From NCBI GenBank assembly GCA_017522515.1, contig JAFWZH010000103.1, positions 1 through 64,000 of the forward strand: a stretch of DNA of 64,000 nt, in the 5' to 3' direction. The notes below the pieces were generated by a model. The model was not told the origin of the DNA, did no database searches, and worked only from the letters and a program-made list of their open reading frames with translations. Numbering within the stretch: position 1 is the first letter of the stretch; each line of letters starts with the position of its first letter. This DNA is from Clostridia bacterium. GTDB lineage: Bacteria; Bacillota_A; Clostridia; UBA1212; UBA1255. Of the stretch, positions 18,132-26,761 are shown in pieces. A program made the position numbers and the translations under genes.

Positions 18132-20053
18132 TATTCTGCTCCCTCCGGATTATTTTCCTGTGAGCTTAAGAAAATCATAAGAGCTGTTATATCTGCAGGC
18201 GATACTCCTGTTATTCTGCTGGCTTGTCCTACTGACTCAGGCTGTATTTTAGTAAGCTTTTCTCTTGCTTCGAGGCATATATTTGTTACTTTTTTATAGT
18301 CAAAAGGTACAGGCAAACGCTTTTTTTCCAATTTTCTAAATTGATTTATCTGCATTTCCTGTCTTTTTATATATCCTTCATACTTAACAGAGATTTCAAC
18401 TTGTTCGGCCTCTCTGAAAGACAATTTTTGGGGAAGAATATCAGTATTCTGCTCTGCCTCATATCTGCAAAGCATGTCATAGCTGATTTCAGGTCTTCTC
18501 AATAAATCTGCCAAAGAACAGCTTCCTTTTAATGATGCTGATCCCACGCTCTCAAGAAGTTCATTTATTTTTGCTCCCGGCGCAACAAAAGTTGAATTAA
18601 GTCTTTCTATTTCCAGGCGTATATTTTCCATTTTTGCTTTAAATTTACTATATCGCTCTTCTGAAATAAGTCCTGCTTCATATCCTTTCGGTGTTAGCCT
18701 GCTATCTGCATTATCTTGGCGCAAAACGAGGCGATATTCCGCACGCGAAGTCATCATTCTATAAGGTTCACGCGTACCTCGAGTTACCAAATCATCTATA
18801 AGTACTCCAATATACCCTTCTGAACGATCAATTACAATAGGCTCTTTGCCTTGAAGCTTTCGCGCAGCATTAATTCCCGCCATTAATCCCTGTGCTGCTG
18901 CTTCTTCATATCCGGAAGAACCATTTATTTGTCCTGCACAGAAAAGTCCGTCTACAATTCTGCTCTCTAACGAAAGCTTGAGTTGACGGGCATCAATTGC
19001 ATCGTATTCTATAGCATAAGCAGGTCTCATTATAGAAGCCTTTTCCAAACCTTCTATTGAATGTATAAAATCACATTGCACATCTTCAGGTAAACTGGAA
19101 GACATTCCTTGTACATACATTTCCTCTGTATCACTGCCCATTGGCTCAATAAAAAGTTGGTGACGCTCTTTGTCTGCAAACCTCATAATTTTATCTTCTA
19201 TCGATGGGCAGTAACGTGGACCGACACCCTCAATCATTCCGTTGTAAAGCGGTGATCTGTGTAAGTTTGCTTTTATTATATCGTGAGTACGCTGATTAGT
19301 ATGTGTAAGATAACATGGAAGTTGCTCATTTTGAGGCGCATCCTCATCAAAAGAGAATGAAAAAGGCATATCATCTCCCATTTGTGGTTCGGTTTTTGAA
19401 AGATCAACGCTCTGCCTGTTTACTCTCGGTGGCGTACCTGTTTTAAGGCGTATAATTGTAAATCCTAAATCTGCCAAACAGCCTGATAAAGCATTAGCCG
19501 GGAAATGTCCGTCTGGGCCGCTACTGTAACTGTATTCTCCTATTATTACCTTTCCTTTGAGATATGTTCCCGTACAAGCTATGGCACATTTGCATCCATA
19601 TTCTGCACCTAAATGAGTAACTACACCTGTCACTCTGGGTATACCATCATTGCCCGGTTCCGTAAGAATACTTACAATCTCAGCTTGTTTTAAATCAATA
19701 TTCTTTTCAAGTTCAAGTACATGCTTCATTTCGGACTGATAGCGACGTCTGTCAATTTGAGCTCTCGGAGAATAAACTGCCGGCCCTTTTGCTTTGTTAA
19801 GCAATTTCGTCTGAATTGCTGTTTTATCAGCAACCTTTCCCATTGCTCCGCCCATTGCATCTATTTCTCTTACGAGCTGACCTTTTGCAGTACCACCAAT
19901 ACTTGGATTACATGCCATATTTGCCACACTGTCTATATTAACACCGAATATTACAGTTTTAAAACCTAATCTGGCAGCTGCCAAGGCTGCTTCACAACCT
20001 GCATGACCTGCACCTATTACTGCAACATCATAATCTTCAAAATGTACTCCCAT
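18131..20053 (-). CDS. mnmG: tRNA uridine-5-carboxymethylaminomethyl modification enzyme MnmG
   Basis: 640 aa FAD enzyme (GidA) that with MnmE installs cmnm5 on U34 of tRNAs. Motifs: FAD-binding VIGAGHAGCEAALAAARLG at the N terminus, CNPSIGGTAKG near 48, GRANS-type GSSGYEEAAAQGLMAGINAA near 375, RTSRAEYRL-like MTSRAEYRL near 430, and the C-terminal helical MnmE-binding domain. Overlaps rsmG by 1 bp; 11 bp downstream of mnmE. Confidence 0.97.
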   Translation of the reverse strand: MGVHFEDYDVAVIGAGHAGCEAALAAARLGFKTVIFGVNIDSVANMACNPSIGGTAKGQLVREIDAMGGAMGKVADKTAIQTKLLNKAKGPAVYSPRAQIDRRRYQSEMKHVLELEKNIDLKQAEIVSILTEPGNDGIPRVTGVVTHLGAEYGCKCAIACTGTYLKGKVIIGEYSYSSGPDGHFPANALSGCLADLGFTIIRLKTGTPPRVNRQSVDLSKTEPQMGDDMPFSFSFDEDAPQNEQLPCYLTHTNQRTHDIIKANLHRSPLYNGMIEGVGPRYCPSIEDKIMRFADKERHQLFIEPMGSDTEEMYVQGMSSSLPEDVQCDFIHSIEGLEKASIMRPAYAIEYDAIDARQLKLSLESRIVDGLFCAGQINGSSGYEEAAAQGLMAGINAARKLQGKEPIVIDRSEGYIGVLIDDLVTRGTREPYRMMTSRAEYRLVLRQDNADSRLTPKGYEAGLISEERYSKFKAKMENIRLEIERLNSTFVAPGAKINELLESVGSASLKGSCSLADLLRRPEISYDMLCRYEAEQNTDILPQKLSFREAEQVEISVKYEGYIKRQEMQINQFRKLEKKRLPVPFDYKKVTNICLEAREKLTKIQPESVGQASRITGVSPADITALMIFLSSQENNPEGAE

Positions 20054-20064
20054 AATACCGACTC

Positions 20065-21468
20065 CTATTTTCCGAGACAGAATTTACTGAAAATTGTCTC
20101 CATAACATCGTCTTCTATCGATTCTCCGGTTATTTCACCTAAAAATTTACCGCATTCCCAAATATCATACGAAATACAATCAAGCGGCAAATTTGCACTG
20201 TAACTTTCCTGAGCTTTTTTTAGTGCGTCTGATGCTCTGTCCAATAAAACTTTATGTCTTTCACTTGTAATTACAGTTTGATTTCCCTCTATAGATTCTA
20301 TTTTCATAAGTTCTTTAATTTTTTGCAGCAATACTTTAATACCTGTTTCTTCCTTTACTGAAACTTTTACGGAATCCGCACTGAATATTTCAGCTGTTTC
20401 TGCTGCTTCTATATCACATTTATTTAAAACTGTAATAATATTTTTTTCTTTGAATTTCTCTTTAATTTCATCAAGTAGCTTTTGTGATTGAAGAGCTCTT
20501 GTTTTTTCTGAAATGTCAGCCATAAAAATAACGATATCACTATTTTTAATAGCTTCGTATGATCTGTCTACACCAATTTTTTCTACTAAATCAGCAGTTT
20601 TCCTTAAGCCTGCAGTATCAGTCAAAATAATAGGTATTCCATCATATTCAATACTTTCTTCTATCGTATCACGCGTTGTTCCTTCTATATCCGTAACAAT
20701 TGCTCTATCATATCCTGTAAGCAAATTTAAAAGTGAAGATTTCCCGACATTTGGTATACCGGAAATAGAAATTTTAATACCATCTTTTAAAATACGTCCT
20801 TGATAAAATGTATCAGAAAGTTCAGTAAGTGTTTTTTGCGTTTCTGTAAGTAATTTCATTGCAGAACTTCCTGTATCTTCGTCCATTTCGTACTCCGGAT
20901 AGTCTAAAGCCACTTCAATTTCTGCAAGGCATAGCTTTAATTTTTCCCTAATATTAGAAATTTCCCTTGTCAATCTACCTGAAAGCTGCATAACTGCTGT
21001 TTTTCTGCCGGCTTCTGTTTTTGCATTAATTATATCCATGACGGCTTCTGCCTTTGAAAGATCTATTCTGCCGTTCATAAAAGCTCTTTTTGTAAATTCT
21101 CCCGGTTCTGCCGGCCTAATATCCATCTTAAAAAGAATAGATAAAATTTTACGCATAACTGCATAACCGCCGTGACAATTAATTTCTACGATGTCTTCTT
21201 TTGTATAAGAATGAGGACCTTTCATAACACTTAGAAGGCACTCGTCAATATACTCACCCGTATCAGGGTCGACAATATTACCATACTTTATGGTATGAGA
21301 AGACATACGGGCAACCGTATCTGTTTCAGTTGCCCGTTTATTTATCCCTCTGAATATTTTGTTTGCTTTTTCAATCGCCAAATCACCACTGATACGTATT
21401 ATACCTATTCCGCCGGAACCTACCGGAGTGGATATTGCTGCGATTGTATCTTCACAGTGATATTTCAT
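20065..21468 (-). CDS. mnmE: tRNA modification GTPase MnmE
   Basis: 467 aa potassium-activated GTPase partner of MnmG. N-terminal THF-binding domain, helical domain interrupted by the G domain: G1 GIPNVGKSS near 230, G2 TTRDT, G3 DTAG, G4 NKCD. The C terminus ends FCLGK, the formyl-group-binding Cys motif of the family. Seven bases separate it from khpB. Confidence 0.97.
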   Translation of the reverse strand: MKYHCEDTIAAISTPVGSGGIGIIRISGDLAIEKANKIFRGINKRATETDTVARMSSHTIKYGNIVDPDTGEYIDECLLSVMKGPHSYTKEDIVEINCHGGYAVMRKILSILFKMDIRPAEPGEFTKRAFMNGRIDLSKAEAVMDIINAKTEAGRKTAVMQLSGRLTREISNIREKLKLCLAEIEVALDYPEYEMDEDTGSSAMKLLTETQKTLTELSDTFYQGRILKDGIKISISGIPNVGKSSLLNLLTGYDRAIVTDIEGTTRDTIEESIEYDGIPIILTDTAGLRKTADLVEKIGVDRSYEAIKNSDIVIFMADISEKTRALQSQKLLDEIKEKFKEKNIITVLNKCDIEAAETAEIFSADSVKVSVKEETGIKVLLQKIKELMKIESIEGNQTVITSERHKVLLDRASDALKKAQESYSANLPLDCISYDIWECGKFLGEITGESIEDDVMETIFSKFCLGK

Positions 21469-21474
21469 AAATCA

Positions 21475-22134
21475 TCAAAACTTCTTTACATAAGGTCTTG
21501 TTTTTACTATTACGCAGCGATTAGGCTCTACTCCCTGACTCTCAGTAACGACATTTCTATTGCTTTGAAGAGCCGAATGAATGATTCTTCTTTCATAAGC
21601 CGGCATAGGATCCAAAGAAACAGGTCTTTTATATTTCGTAACCCTTGACGCAGCTCTGTTAGCAATTGATACAAGTGTTTCCTCTCTGTGCTTTCTGTAA
21701 TTTTCAACATCTATATAAACACGTTTGTATTCATCTTTTCCTTTGTTTACCAGGATGCTTGCAAGATAGTTAATAGCATATAAAGATTCACCATGTCTTC
21801 CAATGAGATGAGAAACATCGTTTCCAGAAATGCTTACTTTAATAACTTGCATACCGTCATCATTTTCTTCGGTAATAACATACTTAGGATAATCATCCTC
21901 GCCTCTTGATCTGTTTATAATCTCATCTAAAAAATTTGCTACAATTTTTGTATCCGGAATATTAACCGTTACTCTTACTTTAGCTCCTTTGCCACCAAAA
22001 ATGCCAAGTTTAGCCTTACTTCCCTCTTCTAAAATATCAACTTTTGCATCCTCAAGATCTATATTTAACTCCTCTAATGCAAGTTGAATAGCCTCATCAA
22101 TTGTTTTAGCTTCTTTTTCTACAAATTCAGGCAT
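21475..22134 (-). CDS. khpB: KhpB (Jag/EloR) RNA-binding protein
   Basis: 219 aa. Jag N-terminal domain (residues 1-52, ending in KLGIFGGKGAKV), KH domain centred on LIGRHGESLYAINYL near 120, and C-terminal R3H domain with ERRIIHSALQ near 185. With KhpA it binds RNA and affects cell elongation in related bacteria. It overlaps the yidC stop by 8 bp; the yidC-jag pair is a conserved arrangement. Confidence 0.92.
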   Translation of the reverse strand: MPEFVEKEAKTIDEAIQLALEELNIDLEDAKVDILEEGSKAKLGIFGGKGAKVRVTVNIPDTKIVANFLDEIINRSRGEDDYPKYVITEENDDGMQVIKVSISGNDVSHLIGRHGESLYAINYLASILVNKGKDEYKRVYIDVENYRKHREETLVSIANRAASRVTKYKRPVSLDPMPAYERRIIHSALQSNRNVVTESQGVEPNRCVIVKTRPYVKKF

Positions 22135-22861
22135 TTTTTACACTTCCTTCTTTTTTCTTTGTAAACACATTTTTTATTAAATATGTTTGTAATATACTTA
22201 AGATGTTTCCCACTGCCCAATAAAGCGCCAGTCCCGCAGGAACCATAAATCCGAAAATCAAAGTCATAAATGGCATAATTTTCATCATACCGTTCATTGG
22301 ATTAGGAGTCTCGTCTTTTTTGTCATCTTTTTTCTTATTTTTTTTCATTGAAAGCATTTGAGAAATATATGTTGTCGCAAATGCAACTATAGGAAATACT
22401 AACAAGGGCAAATAAACTTTATAATCTGCCTTATCCAATGTCCATATCTTCCATTCAGGTGTTTTACTTAAGTCGAATATACCCAAAAAAACCTTGTTAA
22501 CACTTTCACCGATATATACTTCAGCGTTTCTTATAATTTCATAAAGAGCCATTAAAAGAGGAAACTGAAGTAACAAAGGTAAACATCCGGCCATAGGATT
22601 AATGTTATATTTTGAATATAACATTTGCTGTTCTTGTTGTAATCTATTTTTATCATTACCGTATTTCTGCTTTAAAGCCTCCATCTCAGGCATAATAGCC
22701 TGCTGTTTGTCCATGCTTCTTTGCTGACTTAAATTTAACGGAAACAAAAGTAATCTTGCAAAAATAGTAAACAGTATAATGGCCAGTCCATAACTGTCGA
22801 ATGCAAGATAATTATAGATATATTTAATCAAAATACCAAATGGTTTTGCTATAAAGCTCAC
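22127..22861 (-). CDS. yidC: membrane protein insertase YidC
   Basis: 244 aa YidC/Oxa1/SpoIIIJ-type insertase. The first hydrophobic segment is followed by the conserved core: ARLLLFPLNLSQQRSM (Arg in the hydrophilic groove), KYNINPMAGCLPLLLQFP, a later pair of helices and VPAGLALYWAVGNILSILQ. There is no lipobox at the N terminus. It inserts membrane proteins with or without Sec. Basic Lys-rich loop near 175-190 and a basic tail for ribosome contact. Confidence 0.95.
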   Translation of the reverse strand: MSFIAKPFGILIKYIYNYLAFDSYGLAIILFTIFARLLLFPLNLSQQRSMDKQQAIMPEMEALKQKYGNDKNRLQQEQQMLYSKYNINPMAGCLPLLLQFPLLMALYEIIRNAEVYIGESVNKVFLGIFDLSKTPEWKIWTLDKADYKVYLPLLVFPIVAFATTYISQMLSMKKNKKKDDKKDETPNPMNGMMKIMPFMTLIFGFMVPAGLALYWAVGNILSILQTYLIKNVFTKKKEGSVKNA

Positions 22862-22878
22862 TTAATAACAATCCCTTC

Positions 22879-23088
22879 TCATTTTACAGGATCATATCCG
22901 CCTTTACAAAACGGATTACATCTTAGTATCCTCCACAACGCCAAAAAGAAACCTTTAAATGCTCCATACTTTTGTATAGCTTCCAATGCATACTGCGAAC
23001 ATGTTGGATAAAATCTGCAACATGGCTTCTTCATTGGAGAAATATTTTTTTGATAAAATTTTATTAAAAATAAAAAAAGTTTTTTCAA
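22879..23088 (-). CDS. yidD: membrane protein insertion efficiency factor YidD
   Basis: 69 aa. Conserved core [16 protein letters not shown] and [16 protein letters not shown], with the family's Cys residues. Starts at a TTG that overlaps the rnpA stop (TTGA), which gives the usual length of about 70 aa; a longer frame reaching back into rnpA is less likely. It is a small membrane-peripheral helper of YidC-dependent insertion. Confidence 0.92.
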   Translation of the reverse strand: MKKLFLFLIKFYQKNISPMKKPCCRFYPTCSQYALEAIQKYGAFKGFFLALWRILRCNPFCKGGYDPVK

Positions 23089-23453
23089 ATTAACATCCCC
23101 AATGCAGAAGATAGCCATCTCATTTCCTTTTCAACATCATGATATGAAGGAACGGAAACAGCTTTTAACTTTTTGTTAGGAGAATCAGACTTTCTTTCAG
23201 ATGCTCTGGCCATAAAAATTATATCATAGCCTTTCTTCACCTGATTACGGGAAAGACGATAGGCTTCTCTGATAAGTCGTTTCATTCTGTTTCTTTGAAC
23301 ACTATTACCGAATCTCTTGCCTGTCGTTATCCCGATTCTGTTAAATTCCTTTTTATTGGGCATAACATACATGACTATAAAACGTCCTGCTTTAAATCGC
23401 CCTTTTTTGTATACTGTCCTAAATTCATTATTTTTTTTGAGGGTAAATTTCAT
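23085..23453 (-). CDS. rnpA: ribonuclease P protein component
   Basis: 122 aa basic protein that with the RNA subunit matures tRNA 5' ends. Signature [19 protein letters not shown] (the RNR motif) near residue 50; [11 protein letters not shown] follows. It lies 22 bp after rpmH, as in nearly all bacteria, and overlaps yidD by 4 bp. Confidence 0.96.
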   Translation of the reverse strand: MKFTLKKNNEFRTVYKKGRFKAGRFIVMYVMPNKKEFNRIGITTGKRFGNSVQRNRMKRLIREAYRLSRNQVKKGYDIIFMARASERKSDSPNKKLKAVSVPSYHDVEKEMRWLSSALGMLI

Positions 23454-23475
23454 TAAAATTCCTCCAAAAAATTAA

Positions 23476-23610
23476 TTACGCAGACAATACTTTTCTTCCC
23501 TTCTGGCGTCTTCTTCTTAAAACTTTTCTGCCATTTGCAGTTTTCATTCTTGCACGGAATCCGTGTACTTTGCTTCTTTGTTTTTTCTTAGGCTGATACG
23601 GTCTTATCAT
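23476..23610 (-). CDS. rpmH: 50S ribosomal protein L34
   Basis: 44 aa, very basic. Reads [18 protein letters not shown] at the start, then [20 protein letters not shown], the L34 signature (given in two parts). SD AGGAGGTG lies just upstream. First gene of the left-hand operon, driven by the promoter at 23690-23718. Confidence 0.97.
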   Translation of the reverse strand: MIRPYQPKKKQRSKVHGFRARMKTANGRKVLRRRRQKGRKVLSA

Positions 23611-23689
23611 ATCGGCACCTCCTTCATCCTTTATGACTTTAAAAACATATCTTTAAAACCCTTTTTATTTTTGGGCAAAAAGCACGCTA

Positions 23690-23718
23690 TATTATATATG
23701 TACAAGTAAAAAAAGTCA
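23690..23718 (-). promoter_or_regulatory. rpmH operon promoter
   Basis: Minus strand TTGACT (23718-23713), 17-bp spacer, TATAAT (23695-23690). Confidence 0.85.
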
Positions 23719-23851
23719 ATAAAAATAAATTTTTAATACTAAAAAAAATTTTTTATTTTGTTTATCACAACATGTTGTAGATATTTAAAAATCAAGCACA
23801 AAAAGTAGTAAATTGCTAAAAAACAGGGTATTTTTTTTAAAAAAAAGCCTA
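23719..23851. other. AT-rich rpmH-dnaA intergenic region with a palindrome
   Basis: The divergent spacer (23611-24022) is very AT-rich with A and T runs. It holds a 12-bp perfect palindrome ACAACATGTTGT (23767-23778). No DnaA box matching TTATCCACA with one mismatch was seen here, so the origin appears to lie only on the dnaN side of dnaA. Confidence 0.5.
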
Positions 23852-23881
23852 TTGCATTCTTATAATGTTTTCTGTTATATT
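23852..23881 (+). promoter_or_regulatory. probable dnaA promoter
   Basis: TTGCAT (23852-23857), 18-bp spacer, TATATT (23876-23881) preceded by TGT (extended -10). A second TATAAT at 23861-23866 has only a poor -35. The leader would be about 135 nt. Confidence 0.55.
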
Positions 23882-24022
23882 ATTACAGCACAAAAAAAAG
23901 TATACTGCTTTTTAGGTGATTTTTTCTGCTTTTCGATTATTTCTTAAGCGGCTTACATAGGATGACTTTTAAAATTTACAAAAGCTTTGACAGTAGTACG
24001 GATAAAATCTTGGAGGAACCCT

Positions 24023-25381
24023 ATGGAAAGGCTAAACTATACAATTGATGATATAAAGAATAGTTGGTTAAAATGCAAAGAAGATCTTAAATCTGTCATA
24101 TCTCCTTTACATTACGAATGTTATATAGTTGCTTTAGAGCTTGTTGATGTAGTAGGAGATACTGTACATTTTGTTTCTCCATACGAATTTTGCGTAGAGT
24201 TTATAGAAAATAAATATTATAATGAAATAAAAAATGCCTTAATTAAAGAGACAAATCAACAATTTTCACTTGCTTTTCATGTTGTGGGTAAATATACACC
24301 TGTAAAAAATAATAATTCTATACAAAGTGAAATTGTAAGTAACAATCCAGATAAAAATACATATAAATCAAATCTTAATCCTAAATATACATTTGATTCA
24401 TTTATAATAGGAAACAGCAATAGAATGGCTTATGCAGCAGCAGTAGCTATTTCCGATTCACCTGGAACAGCTTATAATCCTTTGTTTATATATGGTAATT
24501 CAGGTCTCGGTAAAACTCATCTCATGCATGCTATAGGAAATCAAATTTTAAAGAATGATCCTACAAAGAAAGTTTTATATGTAACATCTGAAGTATTTAC
24601 AACAGAATTTATAGACGCAATTGCAAATAAAAAGAATAATGAATTCCGTAACAAATACAGAAAAATTGATGTTCTTCTGATAGATGATATTCAATTTATT
24701 TCGCGCATGGAAAGAACTCAAGAAGAATTCTTTTACACTTTCAGTTCATTATATGAAGATAAAAAGCAAATTGTTATTTCATGTGATAGCCCTTTAAATA
24801 AAATTGAAATACTTGAAGATAGACTTCGCACAAGATTCGGATGGGGATTAATTGTTGATATTCAAGTACCTGATTTTGAAACAAAAGTTGCTATTCTAAA
24901 TAGAAAAGCTTCAGAAAATTCAATTGATGTTGATAATGAAATCCTTGACTATATCGCAAATTATACAAGTGATAATATAAGAGAGCTTGAAGGAGTAATT
25001 AATCATCTTTCTATTTCTCTTATGCAAGGAAAAGAAATAACTCTTAATTTAGCCAAAGAAGCTTTAAAACATTATCAAAAAAATGATATTAGAGAAATTG
25101 ACGCAAGTATTATTATAGATAGTGTTTCAAGATACTTTAATTTAAGCGTAGAAGATATTCTTTCTAAAAAGAGAACAAAAGAATTAGTTTTTCCAAGACA
25201 GATATCAATGTTTTTATGCAGAAATCTTACTAATATGTCATATCCTGATATCGGAAAAGCTTTTAACGGTAGAGATCATACAACAGTTATGTATGCTTGT
25301 GAACAAATTTCAAAGCAAGTAAATACTAATCAAGAGCTTAAACATATTATGGAAGAGCTTAAGAAAAATATTATAATTTAA
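24023..25381 (+). CDS. dnaA: chromosomal replication initiator DnaA
   Basis: 452 aa AAA+ initiator. Domain I (1-80), short domain II, domain III with NPLFIYGNSGLGKTHLMHA (Walker A) near 150 and LLIDDIQFI (Walker B), the arginine-finger region, and domain IV with the DNA-binding signature GRDHTTVMYACEQI near 420. The ATG at 24023 has SD GGAGG (24012-24016); an upstream in-frame TTG at 23987 has none. It is followed directly by oriC. Confidence 0.98.
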   Translation: MERLNYTIDDIKNSWLKCKEDLKSVISPLHYECYIVALELVDVVGDTVHFVSPYEFCVEFIENKYYNEIKNALIKETNQQFSLAFHVVGKYTPVKNNNSIQSEIVSNNPDKNTYKSNLNPKYTFDSFIIGNSNRMAYAAAVAISDSPGTAYNPLFIYGNSGLGKTHLMHAIGNQILKNDPTKKVLYVTSEVFTTEFIDAIANKKNNEFRNKYRKIDVLLIDDIQFISRMERTQEEFFYTFSSLYEDKKQIVISCDSPLNKIEILEDRLRTRFGWGLIVDIQVPDFETKVAILNRKASENSIDVDNEILDYIANYTSDNIRELEGVINHLSISLMQGKEITLNLAKEALKHYQKNDIREIDASIIIDSVSRYFNLSVEDILSKKRTKELVFPRQISMFLCRNLTNMSYPDIGKAFNGRDHTTVMYACEQISKQVNTNQELKHIMEELKKNIII

Positions 25382-25383
25382 AT

Positions 25384-25608
25384 TTTTCCACAAAAAACGG
25401 TGGATATGTGGAAAAATCCCTGTGGACAAAATGTGGAAAAAATTTTAAAATGAATAGGCTGTGGAAACTGTGGATAATTTTTCATAGTTATCAACAAGGT
25501 TATCAACAAGCATTTTTAGCTATATATAGCCAAAAAATTAAATTTTCCACAATATCCACAGACACTACTACTACTACTACTAAGAATATTATAATATAAT
25601 ATAAAAAG
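25384..25608. other. oriC: DnaA-box cluster, DnaA-trio and AT-rich unwinding element
   Basis: Between dnaA and dnaN. DnaA-box matches: TTTTCCACA (25384, 25543, +), TGTGGAAAA (25407, 25432), TGTGGACAA (25421), TGTGGAAAC (25460), perfect TGTGGATAA (25469-25477), TTATCAACA (25488-25496 and 25500-25508), ATATCCACA (25552-25560). Then come six CTA triplets (25565-25582) and an A/T-only stretch to 25608. The order box, trio, AT-rich matches the unwinding system described for Bacillus. The dnaN promoter (TATAAT at 25590 or 25595) is probably inside the AT-rich part. Confidence 0.95.
25565..25582. repeat. DnaA-trio array (six CTA units)
   Basis: Six uninterrupted CTA trinucleotides start 4 nt after the last DnaA box (ATATCCACA, 25552-25560). 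Complementary-strand GAT triplets are the DnaA-trio elements that guide DnaA filament growth on single-stranded DNA. Confidence 0.85.
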
Positions 25609-25633
25609 CGATATACAACCGGAGGTTATTTTT

Positions 25634-26749
25634 ATGAAACTGACTTGTAACAGAGAAAATTTGGTAAGCGGTATTAACATTGTTCAAAAAGCAGTTCCAA
25701 CAAAGAGTACTGCTGATATTTTACAAGGAATATTAATTGAAGTTGGTGAAGAGCTTCGTTTTACAGGAAACGATAATGAATTTGGTATAGTTTACGAAAT
25801 TCCTGCAATTATAGAAGAAATTGGAAGTGTTGTCGTAAATTCTAAAACTTTTGGTGATATTGTAAGAAAACTTCCTGATATATATGTTACCCTTGAAACA
25901 ATAAATGATGGCTCTATGCTTTCTATAACAAGTGGACATGCTAATTATAAAATAAAAGTATATCCAACAGAAAGTTATCCACCGGTTGCTTTTCTTGATA
26001 CTTCTGTTTCATTTGATATAAAAGAAAGTGTTCTCGTTGAATTAATAAAACAAACTTCTTTTGCTGCAGCTATGCAAGAAGAAAAAAGAGTTATTTTAAA
26101 AGGTGTTTTTATAGAGCAAAAAGAAGGTAAGCTAAATTTTGTTGCAATAGATGGTTTTAGATTAGCTAAAAAGTCTATTGATGTTGATGATACAAGAGAG
26201 TTTTCTATAATTGTTCCAACAAAAATTTTGAATGAACTTTCTAAATCTTTAAATGGAGATGATGAAATTATTCATTTTTGTTGTAATGAAAATCAAATAA
26301 TGTTTTTCTGTGATACATTCCGTATGGTTTCAAAATTATATAAAGGTGACTATATTGATTATAGAAAAATGTTTCCCAGAGAGTATAAAACAACTTGTGT
26401 TATAAATAATAAGTCATTTTTAAATGCTTTTGAAAGATCATCATTAGTTATTCAAGATGAAAAGAAATATCCTCTAGCTGTTAAATTTAATAACACTGAT
26501 GAAGTTATTATGTATGTAAATGCAGAAAATGGTATTTTACGAGAAGTTATTTCTGCAGAAGTTACAGGTGAAGATATAGAAATTGGTATGTGTATAAGAA
26601 ATATTTTAGAATGTCTTAAGGTTACAAATGAGGAAAATATTATTATTTCTCTTACACATGCACTTGGTCCATGCGTTATAACAGGTGTAGAAGATAAAAG
26701 TTTTCAATATCTTGTAATGCCGGTTAAAATTACTTCTAAAACAGTTTAA
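25634..26749 (+). CDS. dnaN: DNA polymerase III beta subunit (sliding clamp)
   Basis: 371 aa, three clamp domains of about 120 residues. It begins MKLTCNRENLVSGINIVQKA and ends with the conserved YLVMPVK region. It forms the dimeric ring that tethers polymerase to DNA. SD GGAGG lies 8-9 nt before ATG. recF follows after only 12 bp; the small S4-domain gene (yaaA) often found between them is absent. Confidence 0.97.
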   Translation: MKLTCNRENLVSGINIVQKAVPTKSTADILQGILIEVGEELRFTGNDNEFGIVYEIPAIIEEIGSVVVNSKTFGDIVRKLPDIYVTLETINDGSMLSITSGHANYKIKVYPTESYPPVAFLDTSVSFDIKESVLVELIKQTSFAAAMQEEKRVILKGVFIEQKEGKLNFVAIDGFRLAKKSIDVDDTREFSIIVPTKILNELSKSLNGDDEIIHFCCNENQIMFFCDTFRMVSKLYKGDYIDYRKMFPREYKTTCVINNKSFLNAFERSSLVIQDEKKYPLAVKFNNTDEVIMYVNAENGILREVISAEVTGEDIEIGMCIRNILECLKVTNEENIIISLTHALGPCVITGVEDKSFQYLVMPVKITSKTV

Positions 26750-26761
26750 TTAAAAATTTGT

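Noticed and set aside
23987..23992. TTGACA just before dnaA as a -35 element
   Set aside because: At 17 bp downstream lies the SD, not a -10, and any start point would fall inside the dnaA gene.
25408..25599. 63-codon open frame inside oriC
   Set aside because: It is composed of DnaA boxes and the CTA array, with no SD; the region is the origin.
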